Made by a program: the position numbers and the translations under genes. 64,000 nucleotides of DNA from Desulfobacca sp. GTDB taxonomy: Bacteria > Desulfobacterota > Desulfobaccia > Desulfobaccales > Desulfobaccaceae. This document shows, in pieces, positions 1 to 8,536 of the stretch; the first letter of the stretch is position 1; each line of letters starts with the position of its first letter. The notes beneath the pieces were generated by a model, which was not told the origin of the DNA, did no database searches, and saw nothing but the letters and a program-made list of their open reading frames with translations. The stretch is taken from NCBI GenBank assembly GCA_020725545.1, contig DYEV01000008.1, positions 124,001-188,000 of the forward strand, written 5' to 3'.

Positions 1-91
1 TACTTGCAACCTCAGAGCGTGGACTGCGAATATTAGGGCGTGCCTTGGTCTCAAGACATCGGCAGGTAGGAGAAATTAACCATTTAATAAT

Positions 92-119
92 TTGCCATTC
101 ACATTACTGCTGATAACAT
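92..119 (+). promoter_or_regulatory. possible sigma70-type promoter upstream of the ferredoxin/AOR pair
   Basis: A TTGCCA hexamer is followed after 16 bases by TAACAT, in an AT-rich stretch about 130 bases before the ferredoxin start at 249. Nothing else in bases 1-248 looks coding. The match to consensus is partial, so this is a weak call made from sequence alone. Confidence 0.25.
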
Positions 120-248
120 AATGTGTAGAGTTTTTTTTTGCAAGCAGATAACGTGCCCAGTCCCCGGAGTCCGACGTCGCGGGTCGGGATCGCAGACCCC
201 TGCCGGGCGTTGGACGCCAACCCTAACCGGTCCAAAAAAGGCGAACCC

Positions 249-680
249 ATGAAAATCCTGACCGCACCCCGCATGGAACGCTGTATCGGTTGTCAATCTT
301 GCTCCCTGGCCTGCGCCCGGGAGGTCCACAAACGCCTCTCCTGGGACACCGCCGGGATTCACATTCATACCTCCGGCGGCCTTTCCACCGGCTTTGAGGC
401 CCGCACCTGCCTGGCCTGTCTGCCCGCCCCCTGCGCTGCGGCCTGTCCCACCGGCGCCTTTGCCCAGAGGAAGGGAGGCGGCGTCATCGTCCGGAAAAAA
501 CTCTGTATTTTCTGCGGGGCCTGTGCCGCTGCCTGTCCGGTGGATGCGGTTTTTTTGGATTTCAGTGGGGAACCTTTCGTCTGCCTGCATTGCGGCAAAT
601 GCGTGCCCTTCTGCCCCCACAATTGTCTGGAGATGGCGAGCGTCGGGGGCACGGCCGGCAGTGAGGAGGTGGCCTCATGA
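249..680 (+). CDS. four-cluster 4Fe-4S ferredoxin-like electron transfer subunit
   Basis: Small iron-sulfur protein of 143 residues, probably the electron-transfer partner of the aldehyde oxidoreductase encoded next. Four cysteine clusters are visible in order: CIGCQSCSLAC near the N-terminus, CLACLPAPC..CP, CIFCGACAAACP, and CLHCGKCVPFCP, so four [4Fe-4S] clusters are expected, as in HycB/HybA-type proteins. There is no signal peptide, so it should act in the cytoplasm. The track ORF begins at 138, but the ATG at 249 follows AAGGCG and starts directly before the first cluster, so I prefer it. The stop overlaps the next start by 4 bases (ATGA), which suggests translational coupling. Confidence 0.85.
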   Translation: MKILTAPRMERCIGCQSCSLACAREVHKRLSWDTAGIHIHTSGGLSTGFEARTCLACLPAPCAAACPTGAFAQRKGGGVIVRKKLCIFCGACAAACPVDAVFLDFSGEPFVCLHCGKCVPFCPHNCLEMASVGGTAGSEEVAS

Positions 681-2458
681 TCCGGGATCATTTTCGGGTG
701 TTAAAAGTGGATCTGACCACCGGCCGAGGCCAGGTGGAAACCCTGGAGGGGCGGGACCTCTATGTAGGCGGCAGCGGCCTGGCAGCGGTGCTCTTCCAAA
801 AATATGGCCAGCCTGCTGCCCCCTGGGATGACCGGGAGCAGCCCCTCATCTTCGCCATCGGCCCCCTGACCGGCTATTTTCCCCTAATGAGCAAAACGGT
901 TTTGGGGTTCAAAAGCCCGTACCATAATCAGTATGCCGAATCCCATGCCGGCGGCCGTTCGGCCCTGGCTTTGAGGTTTGCCGATTACGACGCCGTGGTG
1001 ATTACCGGCCAGGCCCCCCGCCCCAGCGTCCTGGCCATCGGCTCCCGCCACCTCAAGGTTCACGAGGCCGCCTATCTGTGGGGGATGGATGTGGTGACCG
1101 TGGGGAAGTTCCTGCGCCGCAAGACGCCTGGCGCCGGGCACCGCAGCATCCTGCGCATCGGCCCGGCCGGCGAAAACCGGGCCGCCATCGCCGGCATTAA
1201 TGTGGACACCTACCGGCATTTCGGCCGCCTGGGCGGCGGTGCGGCTCTAGGGGCTAAAAACCTCAAGGCCATCGTCATCCAGGGCGATGGCAGCTTCCCG
1301 CTGCCAGCAGGGCAAGATTATGCCAAGCTGTTTGGCGAAGTCCACCGGCAACTCACCCAGACCCAAATGATGCAGAAGTATCATAATCTGGGCACGCCGG
1401 CCAATGTGGCGGTTTTAAATGAACTCCGAGCTCTGCCCATCCGCAATTTGCAGGAGACCTCAGCCCCGGATATCGCCGGCATTACCGGCGAGCGGTTTGC
1501 CGAAGACGCCCTGCTCCGCAATGTGGCTTGCGCCGGCTGTCCGGTGGGCTGCATCCACCTGGGGTATGTGCGCCTGCGCTTTCACGCCGACCACCGCTAC
1601 TATTTCCGGCAGGTGGGCTATGATCATGAGCCCATCTTTGCCGTTGGCGCCATGTTGGGGGTCACGAACTGTGCTGACGTCCTGCAGCTCATTGATATGA
1701 CCGAAAAAATGGGGCTGGACGTCATGAGCGCCGGTGTGGCCCTGGCCTGGGCCACCGAAGCTGCGGCCAACGGCCTGATTGCCGAGGAGGAAACGATCGT
1801 CCCTTTAGCCTTTGGGGCTACCAAGCACTATGAGGCGGCCCTCCGCCACCTGGCCTTGGGGAGCACCGATTTTTACCGCCTCCTGGCCCAGGGCACGGCC
1901 AAAGCAGCCGCCCACTACGGCGGCCAGGATTATGCCTGCGTCCTGGGTCAGGAAATGGCCGGCTACGCCACCGGTGAGGTCTTTTTCGTCTCCCAGGCCC
2001 TGGGCTTCCGCCACTCCCACCTGGATACCGGCGGCTATGCCTTTGACCAGAAGCATGCGGACCGGACCGTCGAGCAGGCCCTGGACTTCCTGCTCCAGGA
2101 TGAACAGGACCGCGTCCTCCTCACCTCCCTTGTGGTCTGCCTCTTTGCCCGGGAGGTCTATAAAGATTCCTTGGTGGCCGAATGCCTGCACTCCCTGGGC
2201 TATGGCACCCTGGCCGGCCAGATGGCGGCCGCGGCCCAGAAGATCCAGCAACTCCGCTGGCACCTGCGGCTGGCCACCGGCTTTGACCCACACCAGATCA
2301 GTATCCCCAAACGCTGCCGGGAAGTGCGCACCTGGAAAGGTCCCATTGATCCGGCCTTCCTGGCGACCTTGCAGCAGCGGTATGCCCAGACCATTACGGC
2401 CTTGGCCGGCGGTGCGCCTACACATAAAGCTGGGCCGGGGAAAGGACCTTCCGAATGA
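677..2458 (+). CDS. aldehyde ferredoxin oxidoreductase family protein (tungsten/molybdopterin)
   Basis: Member of the AOR family, 593 residues, the usual length. Family members oxidise aldehydes to acids, or reduce acids, using a tungsten- or molybdenum-bis-pyranopterin and one [4Fe-4S] cluster. The cluster ligands are visible as C285-x2-C288-x3-C292 (CAGCPVGC) plus C488 (VVCLF), close to the spacing in the Pyrococcus enzyme. The N-terminal domain has the family-type LGAKNLKAI cofactor-binding segment near residue 190. The coupled four-cluster ferredoxin upstream is the likely electron acceptor. A role as a BamB-like subunit of a benzoyl-CoA reductase is possible, but no other bam gene is present. 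The substrate cannot be told from sequence. Confidence 0.9.
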   Translation: MIRDHFRVLKVDLTTGRGQVETLEGRDLYVGGSGLAAVLFQKYGQPAAPWDDREQPLIFAIGPLTGYFPLMSKTVLGFKSPYHNQYAESHAGGRSALALRFADYDAVVITGQAPRPSVLAIGSRHLKVHEAAYLWGMDVVTVGKFLRRKTPGAGHRSILRIGPAGENRAAIAGINVDTYRHFGRLGGGAALGAKNLKAIVIQGDGSFPLPAGQDYAKLFGEVHRQLTQTQMMQKYHNLGTPANVAVLNELRALPIRNLQETSAPDIAGITGERFAEDALLRNVACAGCPVGCIHLGYVRLRFHADHRYYFRQVGYDHEPIFAVGAMLGVTNCADVLQLIDMTEKMGLDVMSAGVALAWATEAAANGLIAEEETIVPLAFGATKHYEAALRHLALGSTDFYRLLAQGTAKAAAHYGGQDYACVLGQEMAGYATGEVFFVSQALGFRHSHLDTGGYAFDQKHADRTVEQALDFLLQDEQDRVLLTSLVVCLFAREVYKDSLVAECLHSLGYGTLAGQMAAAAQKIQQLRWHLRLATGFDPHQISIPKRCREVRTWKGPIDPAFLATLQQRYAQTITALAGGAPTHKAGPGKGPSE

Positions 2459-2694
2459 ATACTCACTATCTTGCCCAATTTTAATTGAGCCACTGGAATC
2501 TAAAAAAGGCCCCGAATGGAGTTGGGCTAGCGAAAATCACTTTGACTCCGGCGCTGGTTTGCAGTAATAATGGCAGCAACTGGTGGCGGAGGAGGGAACC
2601 CTTGCTGTGGCGCGCGCCACTTGCCCCTGACAACGCCCTCAACCCTCTGCCCTAGACCGAATTCCCTTATTCCCTGTCTGCGATTGGTGAGGCA

Positions 2695-4263
2695 ATGAGG
2701 ATTCTCTGGGCCGACTGGCGCGGCCGTTTACCGTATCGCCGCTATCATGATTGGGAGGATCGGCCCCGCCGTTTGCGGGCCCAGTTGTTCTGCCTGCTGA
2801 CGCTGGCGAGCGGCGGCGTTTACCTGGCCTGGCTGGCCACCCAAGCCTGGCAGCAGCGGACGTTCCATACCACTGTCTTTCTGGCCGCAGAATTGGCCGC
2901 CTACTTCCTGCTGGTGGTCCTCTCTGTGGACGTCTGGCGTCAGCGCTTCCACCACCCTGGGGGTTTGTCTGCCGACCGGCCTTACGCCGTCGATGTCCTG
3001 GTGACCTGCTGCGGTGAATCGTTGGAGGTCATTCGGACGACTTTGACCGCGGTACGGCATTTGGACTATACCCCTTATACCGTCTATGTCCTGGATGACG
3101 CCGGCGATGACCAGGTGGCGGCCCTGGCTCACTCTCTGGGCTTTCTCTATTACTCCCGAGTTAAAGAGGGTCTGCCCCGCCAGGATGCCAAGAGCGGCAA
3201 CCTGAATTTCGGCCTGAGCCGTAGTCAAGGGGAAATTATTCTGGTCCTGGACGCCGACCAGGTCCCCCAGCCCGATATCATCAGCCGTATGGTCGGCTTT
3301 TTCCGTCTGCCCAAAGTGGCTTATGTGCAGAGCCGCCAAGATTTTCTCCTGCCCGACGGCGATCCCTTTTACAATCGCGATGATGTGTTTTACGAAGCCA
3401 TCCAACTCAGCAACGATCAGGCCAATGCCGTCATCTCCTGCGGCTCGGGGGTGCTCTACCGCCGCCAGGCCCTGGTGGAGATGGGCGGCTTTGCCACCTG
3501 GAATATTGTCGAAGACTTTACCACCTCCTATAACCTGGTCAGCCGGGGCTGGCAAGGCATCTATTTCCCCTACGCCCTGTCCCGGGGGCTGGCCCCGGAT
3601 ACGCTGGCGGGCGTGGTGCAGCAGCGCTACCAATGGTGCCTGGATGCCATGCGGCTGTTCTTTTGGGACAATCCATTCTTGAAGGCTGGCTTGACGTTGC
3701 GCCAACGGCTGCACTTCACCATTGTCATGTTGGCTTATGCCATCAGCGGGCTAATCATACCGATTTTCTATTTTCTGCCCCTATATTGTTATATCACCGG
3801 CCGGAGTTTTCTGGTGGAGCAGGAGGTAAACTATCTCCTCTTCCGAGGAATATTTCTGGTCTGCACCATCCTGGCCTTCCATTACCTGTTCTTCCGGAAA
3901 AATGCCTTGAAACAATTAAAGATGCTCTGCGGCCTGTTCCCGGTCTATGCCTGGGGGACGCTGACTGCCCTGTGGTATCCGCCCGGCCGCAAACCTGCTT
4001 ACCGGGTGAATCTGCCCCTGGTCCCGAAACCGCTGCAGACCTTCCTGACCATCCTGCCTCACCTGAGTATCATCGGTTTGCATGCGGCCCTGCCATTTTT
4101 GGCCTTAACGCAGGGCTGGGCTACGCCCCGGCTCATCGCTGCCAATGCCCCCTTTTCGGCCTTTACCATCTGGGTTTTGGGAGAGATGCTCTTTTTGGCC
4201 ATGGCCAAACCCCGCTGGCACGCCGAAACCCATCCCAACTTAGTTTACAACGGCGAGATATAA
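2695..4263 (+). CDS. cellulose-synthase-like processive glycosyltransferase (GT2), inner membrane
   Basis: Polymerising GT2 of 522 residues with two N-terminal membrane segments, a cytoplasmic catalytic domain (about residues 100-320) and a C-terminal block of membrane helices. Motifs in order: D134-D135 (VLDDAGDD), D186-A-D188 (LDADQ), E273-D274 (IVEDF) and QRYQW at 310-314. The last corresponds to the QxxRW acceptor-site motif, but its Arg is Gln here. No PilZ domain follows, so direct c-di-GMP control as in BcsA is not expected. It lies one base before the TPR/beta-barrel gene, with an M48 lipoprotein next, the order expected for a synthase-dependent exopolysaccharide system. The polymer could be a beta-glucan or poly-GlcNAc-like; this is not decidable here. 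Confidence 0.88.
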   Translation: MRILWADWRGRLPYRRYHDWEDRPRRLRAQLFCLLTLASGGVYLAWLATQAWQQRTFHTTVFLAAELAAYFLLVVLSVDVWRQRFHHPGGLSADRPYAVDVLVTCCGESLEVIRTTLTAVRHLDYTPYTVYVLDDAGDDQVAALAHSLGFLYYSRVKEGLPRQDAKSGNLNFGLSRSQGEIILVLDADQVPQPDIISRMVGFFRLPKVAYVQSRQDFLLPDGDPFYNRDDVFYEAIQLSNDQANAVISCGSGVLYRRQALVEMGGFATWNIVEDFTTSYNLVSRGWQGIYFPYALSRGLAPDTLAGVVQQRYQWCLDAMRLFFWDNPFLKAGLTLRQRLHFTIVMLAYAISGLIIPIFYFLPLYCYITGRSFLVEQEVNYLLFRGIFLVCTILAFHYLFFRKNALKQLKMLCGLFPVYAWGTLTALWYPPGRKPAYRVNLPLVPKPLQTFLTILPHLSIIGLHAALPFLALTQGWATPRLIAANAPFSAFTIWVLGEMLFLAMAKPRWHAETHPNLVYNGEI

Positions 4264-4264
4264 G

Positions 4265-7200
4265 ATGCGGCGCCTCTGGCTGATCGGTACCTTGATCTTT
4301 CTGGGAGCCTTGTTCTGGCAGATCTGGGCCCAAGATCCCTATTTTTACCTCTCCGCCCACGATCTCTTCCGACGGGCCCAGTCTGCCCAGCAAGAAGGCG
4401 ACCAGGCCAAGGCCCTAGAGTTCGCCCAACGGGCTTGGGGTCGGGAACCCCAGAATTGGCAGTATGCCGAGTTCCTGGCTTGGCGCTATCTGGAAGCGGA
4501 CCGACCCGAGAAGGCCCTGGAGCTTTTTCAGCAGATCGGGCAGCAGCAGCCCACGGCGACAGCTCTGACCGGTCAAGTGACGGCCTTGACGCGTTTAGAC
4601 CGGCGGCAGGCAGCCCTCAAGCTGCTGGCCAGTCATCTGGCCGCTCATCCCCAGGATGCTGCCACCCTGCGTTTGGCTGCTGATCTGGCAGCCCAGGAGA
4701 CCGCCACCCAGGAACAGGCCCTGGCCTATTATCAGCGGCTCGCTGCCCTGACTCCCCAGGACCAGGATATTCGCCGCCGTCTGGTGGAGCTGTACATTGC
4801 CCTGGGCCGGTTTGCCGCGGCCATTCCCCTGCAAGAGCAGGTGGTGGCCGACGACCCGGAGAATGTCCAGGCCCTGCATCAATTGGCTCTGCTCTATGCC
4901 TGGCAGCAGGACCATCAGGCCGCGGTGCCCATCTACCAGCGCCTGTTGGAACGGGCGGCCGCTGACCAGGCCCTGCGGTTGGAGGCGGCCAGAAACGCCG
5001 AGGCGGCCAAGGACCTGGATCAGGCCATCTTGCATTATTTGGCGCTATACGCCCGCTCCGGCGGCCAGAAGGAGTATGCTTTGGTCTTGGCCCGCCTGTG
5101 GTCCCAGACCGGCAAACATGCCGAGGCCGCGGCGGTGCTGGCCCCTCTCATGGTGGCGCAACCGACCCTGGAGGAACGCCGTTTCTATGCCCTGGAGCTG
5201 CTCCTGGCTGGCGATTACGGCCCGGCCCTCAAGGCCTATCGCCAGGTCTGGGAGGCCGGGGATTCCCATAAAGAGACGATCCTCAATCTGGCCCGGCTCT
5301 CCGCCCAGCAGCAACACTTCCGGCAGGCGGCCGCCTTTTGGGATGAAGCGGCCCGCCGCCAGTTGCTGGATGCCGACTTGCGCCGGGAGGCGGCCTTGAC
5401 CTACGCCTACGCCCGCCGCTATCAAGATGCGGCGGCGGTGCTGCAGCCCGTGGACCGCCGGGAGCCAAAACTCTTGCTTTTTCTGGGGCAGATGCATTTC
5501 TATCAAAAACAATGGCGTCAGGCGGTTCACTATTATCAGGAGTATCTCCGCCAGGCACCCCACGACGTCGCCGCCCGGCGCCAATTGGCCCAGACCCTAT
5601 CGTTTCTGCCCGAGAGCTTAGAGGCGGCCGCCCGAGAATATGAAGCGGCGGCCCAGGCCAGCGGCGATCCGGCTTTGCTGCTGCAGCGGGCCGCGGTCCT
5701 CCTGCAGTCGGCGCAAAATGCCACAGACGACCCAGATCTCTACCAAGAGGCACCGGTACGGTGGGCGGCGGCGCACAACGCCTTGCAGCAGGTGCCAAGC
5801 ACCGGTCTAAGCCCGGAGCTGCTGCGGGAACAAGGTATTCTTTGGCTCTGGCTCGGCGACCTGGAGCCGGCCTTGGCTTGTCTGGAAAAATATCTGCAGG
5901 TCCGGCCACACGACCGCCAAGCCCACCTGGATAAAGCCCGTACCTTGATTTATTTACAGCAAGGCGCAACCGCGGCCGACGTCTTGCGCCGCCTGCCGCC
6001 TCCCAGCGTGGCGGCGCGCACCTCTGCCCAGGCCGGAGGCGAGGGGGACGAGGCCGTAGCGCCTTCGGAATCGGCGTCGCCAACTGCCGGGGGCGCTGGA
6101 ACCGAGATAGAGGTCCTCACCCTCTTCTTGGAGGCAGCCTTGGCGGACCGGCAATGGCCGGAGGCGCAACGCCGGGCCTGGCAGCTTTATCTCACCCAGA
6201 TGCCGGCCGACACCCCGGCGCCCCAGACCTGGACTGCTGCCCGGCGCCGGCTCCGTGAGGCAGGGACGGCGGTGTCTTTGCCGCCGGCCACCCGGGTGGC
6301 CATGGCCCGGGCCCTCTGCCTATACCCACAGCTCGACCAGGAACAGGAGGTGGTCCGGGTGGCCGTGGATTTGTGCATCGCCAACTTGCGCCCCCGCCCG
6401 CCGGTGGACCAGGTGAGCCGCCAATCTTATCAGGCAGCCCTCCTGCTCCTGAAATATCTCTTGCCCCGCTTGAGCCACTATGAAGACCTCCAGGAACTCG
6501 TTGACCGGCTGCCCGGCGTCCGCGCGCAGTCTCCCGAATATCTGGCCGCCTTGAATTATTTCAGCCGTGATTTGGGCCGCCAGGGCGGCAAACTGCAGTA
6601 TCTCCTGCAGACCCTAGAGGATAGGGAGAGGCAGCATCGGCCCCGACGGCCCGGCGACCTGCTCTTTTTGGCGGCCCTGGCCTCGGAATTGGGCGACTAC
6701 CGGCAAGCGGTGCGTTTTCTGGAGCAGGTCCAGCGCCTCCGGCCCCAGGATGAACGGCTGGCCACCCTGCGGCAACAAGCCCTGGCCGCAGCCCATGAGT
6801 CGGGCCGGCTGCTGCAGGCCCTGGCGGCACGTCCCCAGACCCCGGAGAACGCCCTGGCCATGGCCCAGGTCTCTCTGGAGCGCCTCCAATATGACGGGGC
6901 CTTGGCCCTGCTGGCAGCAGTAGCGCGCGGCGACCGACTCTGGCCCCAGGCCCAGATGCTGGCCATTCAGGCTTATCAAGGTCTGCAGAATTATCCGGCA
7001 GCCCTGGCGGCCATCCGGGAGCTGCAAACCCAGGGCCACCGCGACTTGGCTCTGACCATGGCCGAAGCCCAAGTGCTGGAGGCCATGGACGATCGGCGCG
7101 GGGCCCAGGCGGCTTACCAAACCGTGAGCAATCAGACCCCGGATGCCTTCACCGCCCAAATGGCCCAGGCCCGGTTGGCCCGCTTGCGCCGCGATTGGGC

Positions 7201-8536
7201 CGGGGCCTACCGGCATTTCACGGCGGCTTTGCGTGCGCGGCCCCAGGATATCGGCGTCCTCAACGAACTGGAGCAGATCCGGGAGGAGCTGAGGCCCACC
7301 TTAGCGGCCCGCAATCTGCCACCGTCGTGGCGTGGGGCGCGACGGCCCGAAGAAGCTCTGCGCCCTTGGCAGTTCGGCCGCCATGACCGGGATCCCGGGA
7401 CCTTGGGCGGCTCCCGGGGCTCGGCTCGCTCCCTTTTGCCTTTCCGACTGCCCTATGCCCTGACGCCGGAAACCACCGTCTTTCAGGACCGCCATAAGTT
7501 GGAAGCCCTGGAAACCCGCTTGGCCGGCGGTCTCTGGCTGAGCCGCCTCCTGCCCGTGCACCTGGCCCTGGGCTACCGGGTTTATCAACAGCACACCACG
7601 GGGCCGGGACCGGCCAACCTGAATCTGGGCCTCCAACCGGTGTTTCAGCAGACCAGTCACAACCGCACGACCTGGGAGCGGGGCGAAGCCACTCTGACTC
7701 TGGGGCCGTTGGTCATGGGCGAGCGCCTCAAGCTGACCGGCGACCTCAGCGGTCGCCGGTATTGGCGGCAATTAAAACAGCAGGTCAGCCAGTACGGCCA
7801 GAAAACCATTCCCTTCCCGCCAGTGATTCTCAATACCCTGGCCGGCGCAACTTTCTCAGAGAAGGAGGCTCGCAACCGCCTTCTGGGGAGCTTGGCTCTG
7901 GATATTGCCGTTGGCGCGTCAACTGATCTCACCCTGCGCTACGGCCGCCGGGATATCTTTGACCAGGACCCGGCCATTTATCCACGCCTCTTTCAGCAGA
8001 TCAGCCGTTTGGACACCTTGCCGCTCCTGACCCTAGATCAGGTGGATCTGGCCCTCAGCCATCAGTTTTTCCCAGGCCTGAGCTACCAGGGCAATCTGGC
8101 CCAGGCCTTTTTCAGCGACCTGAATCAACGTTTCACCCTCTACCAAGGGCTGCGGTGGCAGGCGGTCAATCAGCCCCACATGCACCTGGACCTGACGCCC
8201 AGCTATTATCTGGCCCTGTACCGGTACCGCCGAGAAGCCTATTTCAGTCCCCATACCTATCAGGCCTTTGGGCTGAGCATCGACTTTGACCGGCAGCTCT
8301 TCCCGATGCCCATTCTGCCGCGTTTTCTCTTTCTGCTGCCCACGTTAGTGCTGCAAGTCACGGGACAGGTGGTAGACAACGACGGCCGCTGGGGCCCGGC
8401 CTTGTCTACCCTGGCGGGACTGGAGGCCGAACCGGTGCAAAATCTCTATGTGGGCCTGCACTATTTCTTCTTCAAGGAATGGGCCACCAATTATTGGTTC
8501 AACAGCCTGATCTTTGGGCTGAAGTGGCGGTTTTAG
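4265..8536 (+). CDS. giant TPR protein with C-terminal outer-membrane beta-barrel (BcsC/PgaA-like)
   Basis: Protein of 1423 residues. An N-terminal hydrophobic signal or anchor (LIGTLIFLGALFWQIWA) is followed by roughly 1000 residues of alpha-helical TPR-type repeats, with an Ala/Gly-rich linker near residues 585-615. The last ~340 residues change to alternating aromatic/polar strands and end in Phe (LKWRF), the usual outer-membrane beta-barrel ending. This matches the BcsC, PgaA and AlgK/AlgE plan: periplasmic TPR scaffold plus export pore. It starts 1 base after the synthase and runs directly into the M48 gene. The exported polymer is unknown. A plain TPR scaffold without pore is the alternative, but the terminal signature argues against it. 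Confidence 0.82.
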   Translation: MRRLWLIGTLIFLGALFWQIWAQDPYFYLSAHDLFRRAQSAQQEGDQAKALEFAQRAWGREPQNWQYAEFLAWRYLEADRPEKALELFQQIGQQQPTATALTGQVTALTRLDRRQAALKLLASHLAAHPQDAATLRLAADLAAQETATQEQALAYYQRLAALTPQDQDIRRRLVELYIALGRFAAAIPLQEQVVADDPENVQALHQLALLYAWQQDHQAAVPIYQRLLERAAADQALRLEAARNAEAAKDLDQAILHYLALYARSGGQKEYALVLARLWSQTGKHAEAAAVLAPLMVAQPTLEERRFYALELLLAGDYGPALKAYRQVWEAGDSHKETILNLARLSAQQQHFRQAAAFWDEAARRQLLDADLRREAALTYAYARRYQDAAAVLQPVDRREPKLLLFLGQMHFYQKQWRQAVHYYQEYLRQAPHDVAARRQLAQTLSFLPESLEAAAREYEAAAQASGDPALLLQRAAVLLQSAQNATDDPDLYQEAPVRWAAAHNALQQVPSTGLSPELLREQGILWLWLGDLEPALACLEKYLQVRPHDRQAHLDKARTLIYLQQGATAADVLRRLPPPSVAARTSAQAGGEGDEAVAPSESASPTAGGAGTEIEVLTLFLEAALADRQWPEAQRRAWQLYLTQMPADTPAPQTWTAARRRLREAGTAVSLPPATRVAMARALCLYPQLDQEQEVVRVAVDLCIANLRPRPPVDQVSRQSYQAALLLLKYLLPRLSHYEDLQELVDRLPGVRAQSPEYLAALNYFSRDLGRQGGKLQYLLQTLEDRERQHRPRRPGDLLFLAALASELGDYRQAVRFLEQVQRLRPQDERLATLRQQALAAAHESGRLLQALAARPQTPENALAMAQVSLERLQYDGALALLAAVARGDRLWPQAQMLAIQAYQGLQNYPAALAAIRELQTQGHRDLALTMAEAQVLEAMDDRRGAQAAYQTVSNQTPDAFTAQMAQARLARLRRDWAGAYRHFTAALRARPQDIGVLNELEQIREELRPTLAARNLPPSWRGARRPEEALRPWQFGRHDRDPGTLGGSRGSARSLLPFRLPYALTPETTVFQDRHKLEALETRLAGGLWLSRLLPVHLALGYRVYQQHTTGPGPANLNLGLQPVFQQTSHNRTTWERGEATLTLGPLVMGERLKLTGDLSGRRYWRQLKQQVSQYGQKTIPFPPVILNTLAGATFSEKEARNRLLGSLALDIAVGASTDLTLRYGRRDIFDQDPAIYPRLFQQISRLDTLPLLTLDQVDLALSHQFFPGLSYQGNLAQAFFSDLNQRFTLYQGLRWQAVNQPHMHLDLTPSYYLALYRYRREAYFSPHTYQAFGLSIDFDRQLFPMPILPRFLFLLPTLVLQVTGQVVDNDGRWGPALSTLAGLEAEPVQNLYVGLHYFFFKEWATNYWFNSLIFGLKWRF

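Noticed and set aside
5283-6083. 266-aa antisense ORF inside the TPR/beta-barrel gene
   Set aside because: Arg/Pro-rich shadow frame typical of GC-rich coding DNA; no domain visible.
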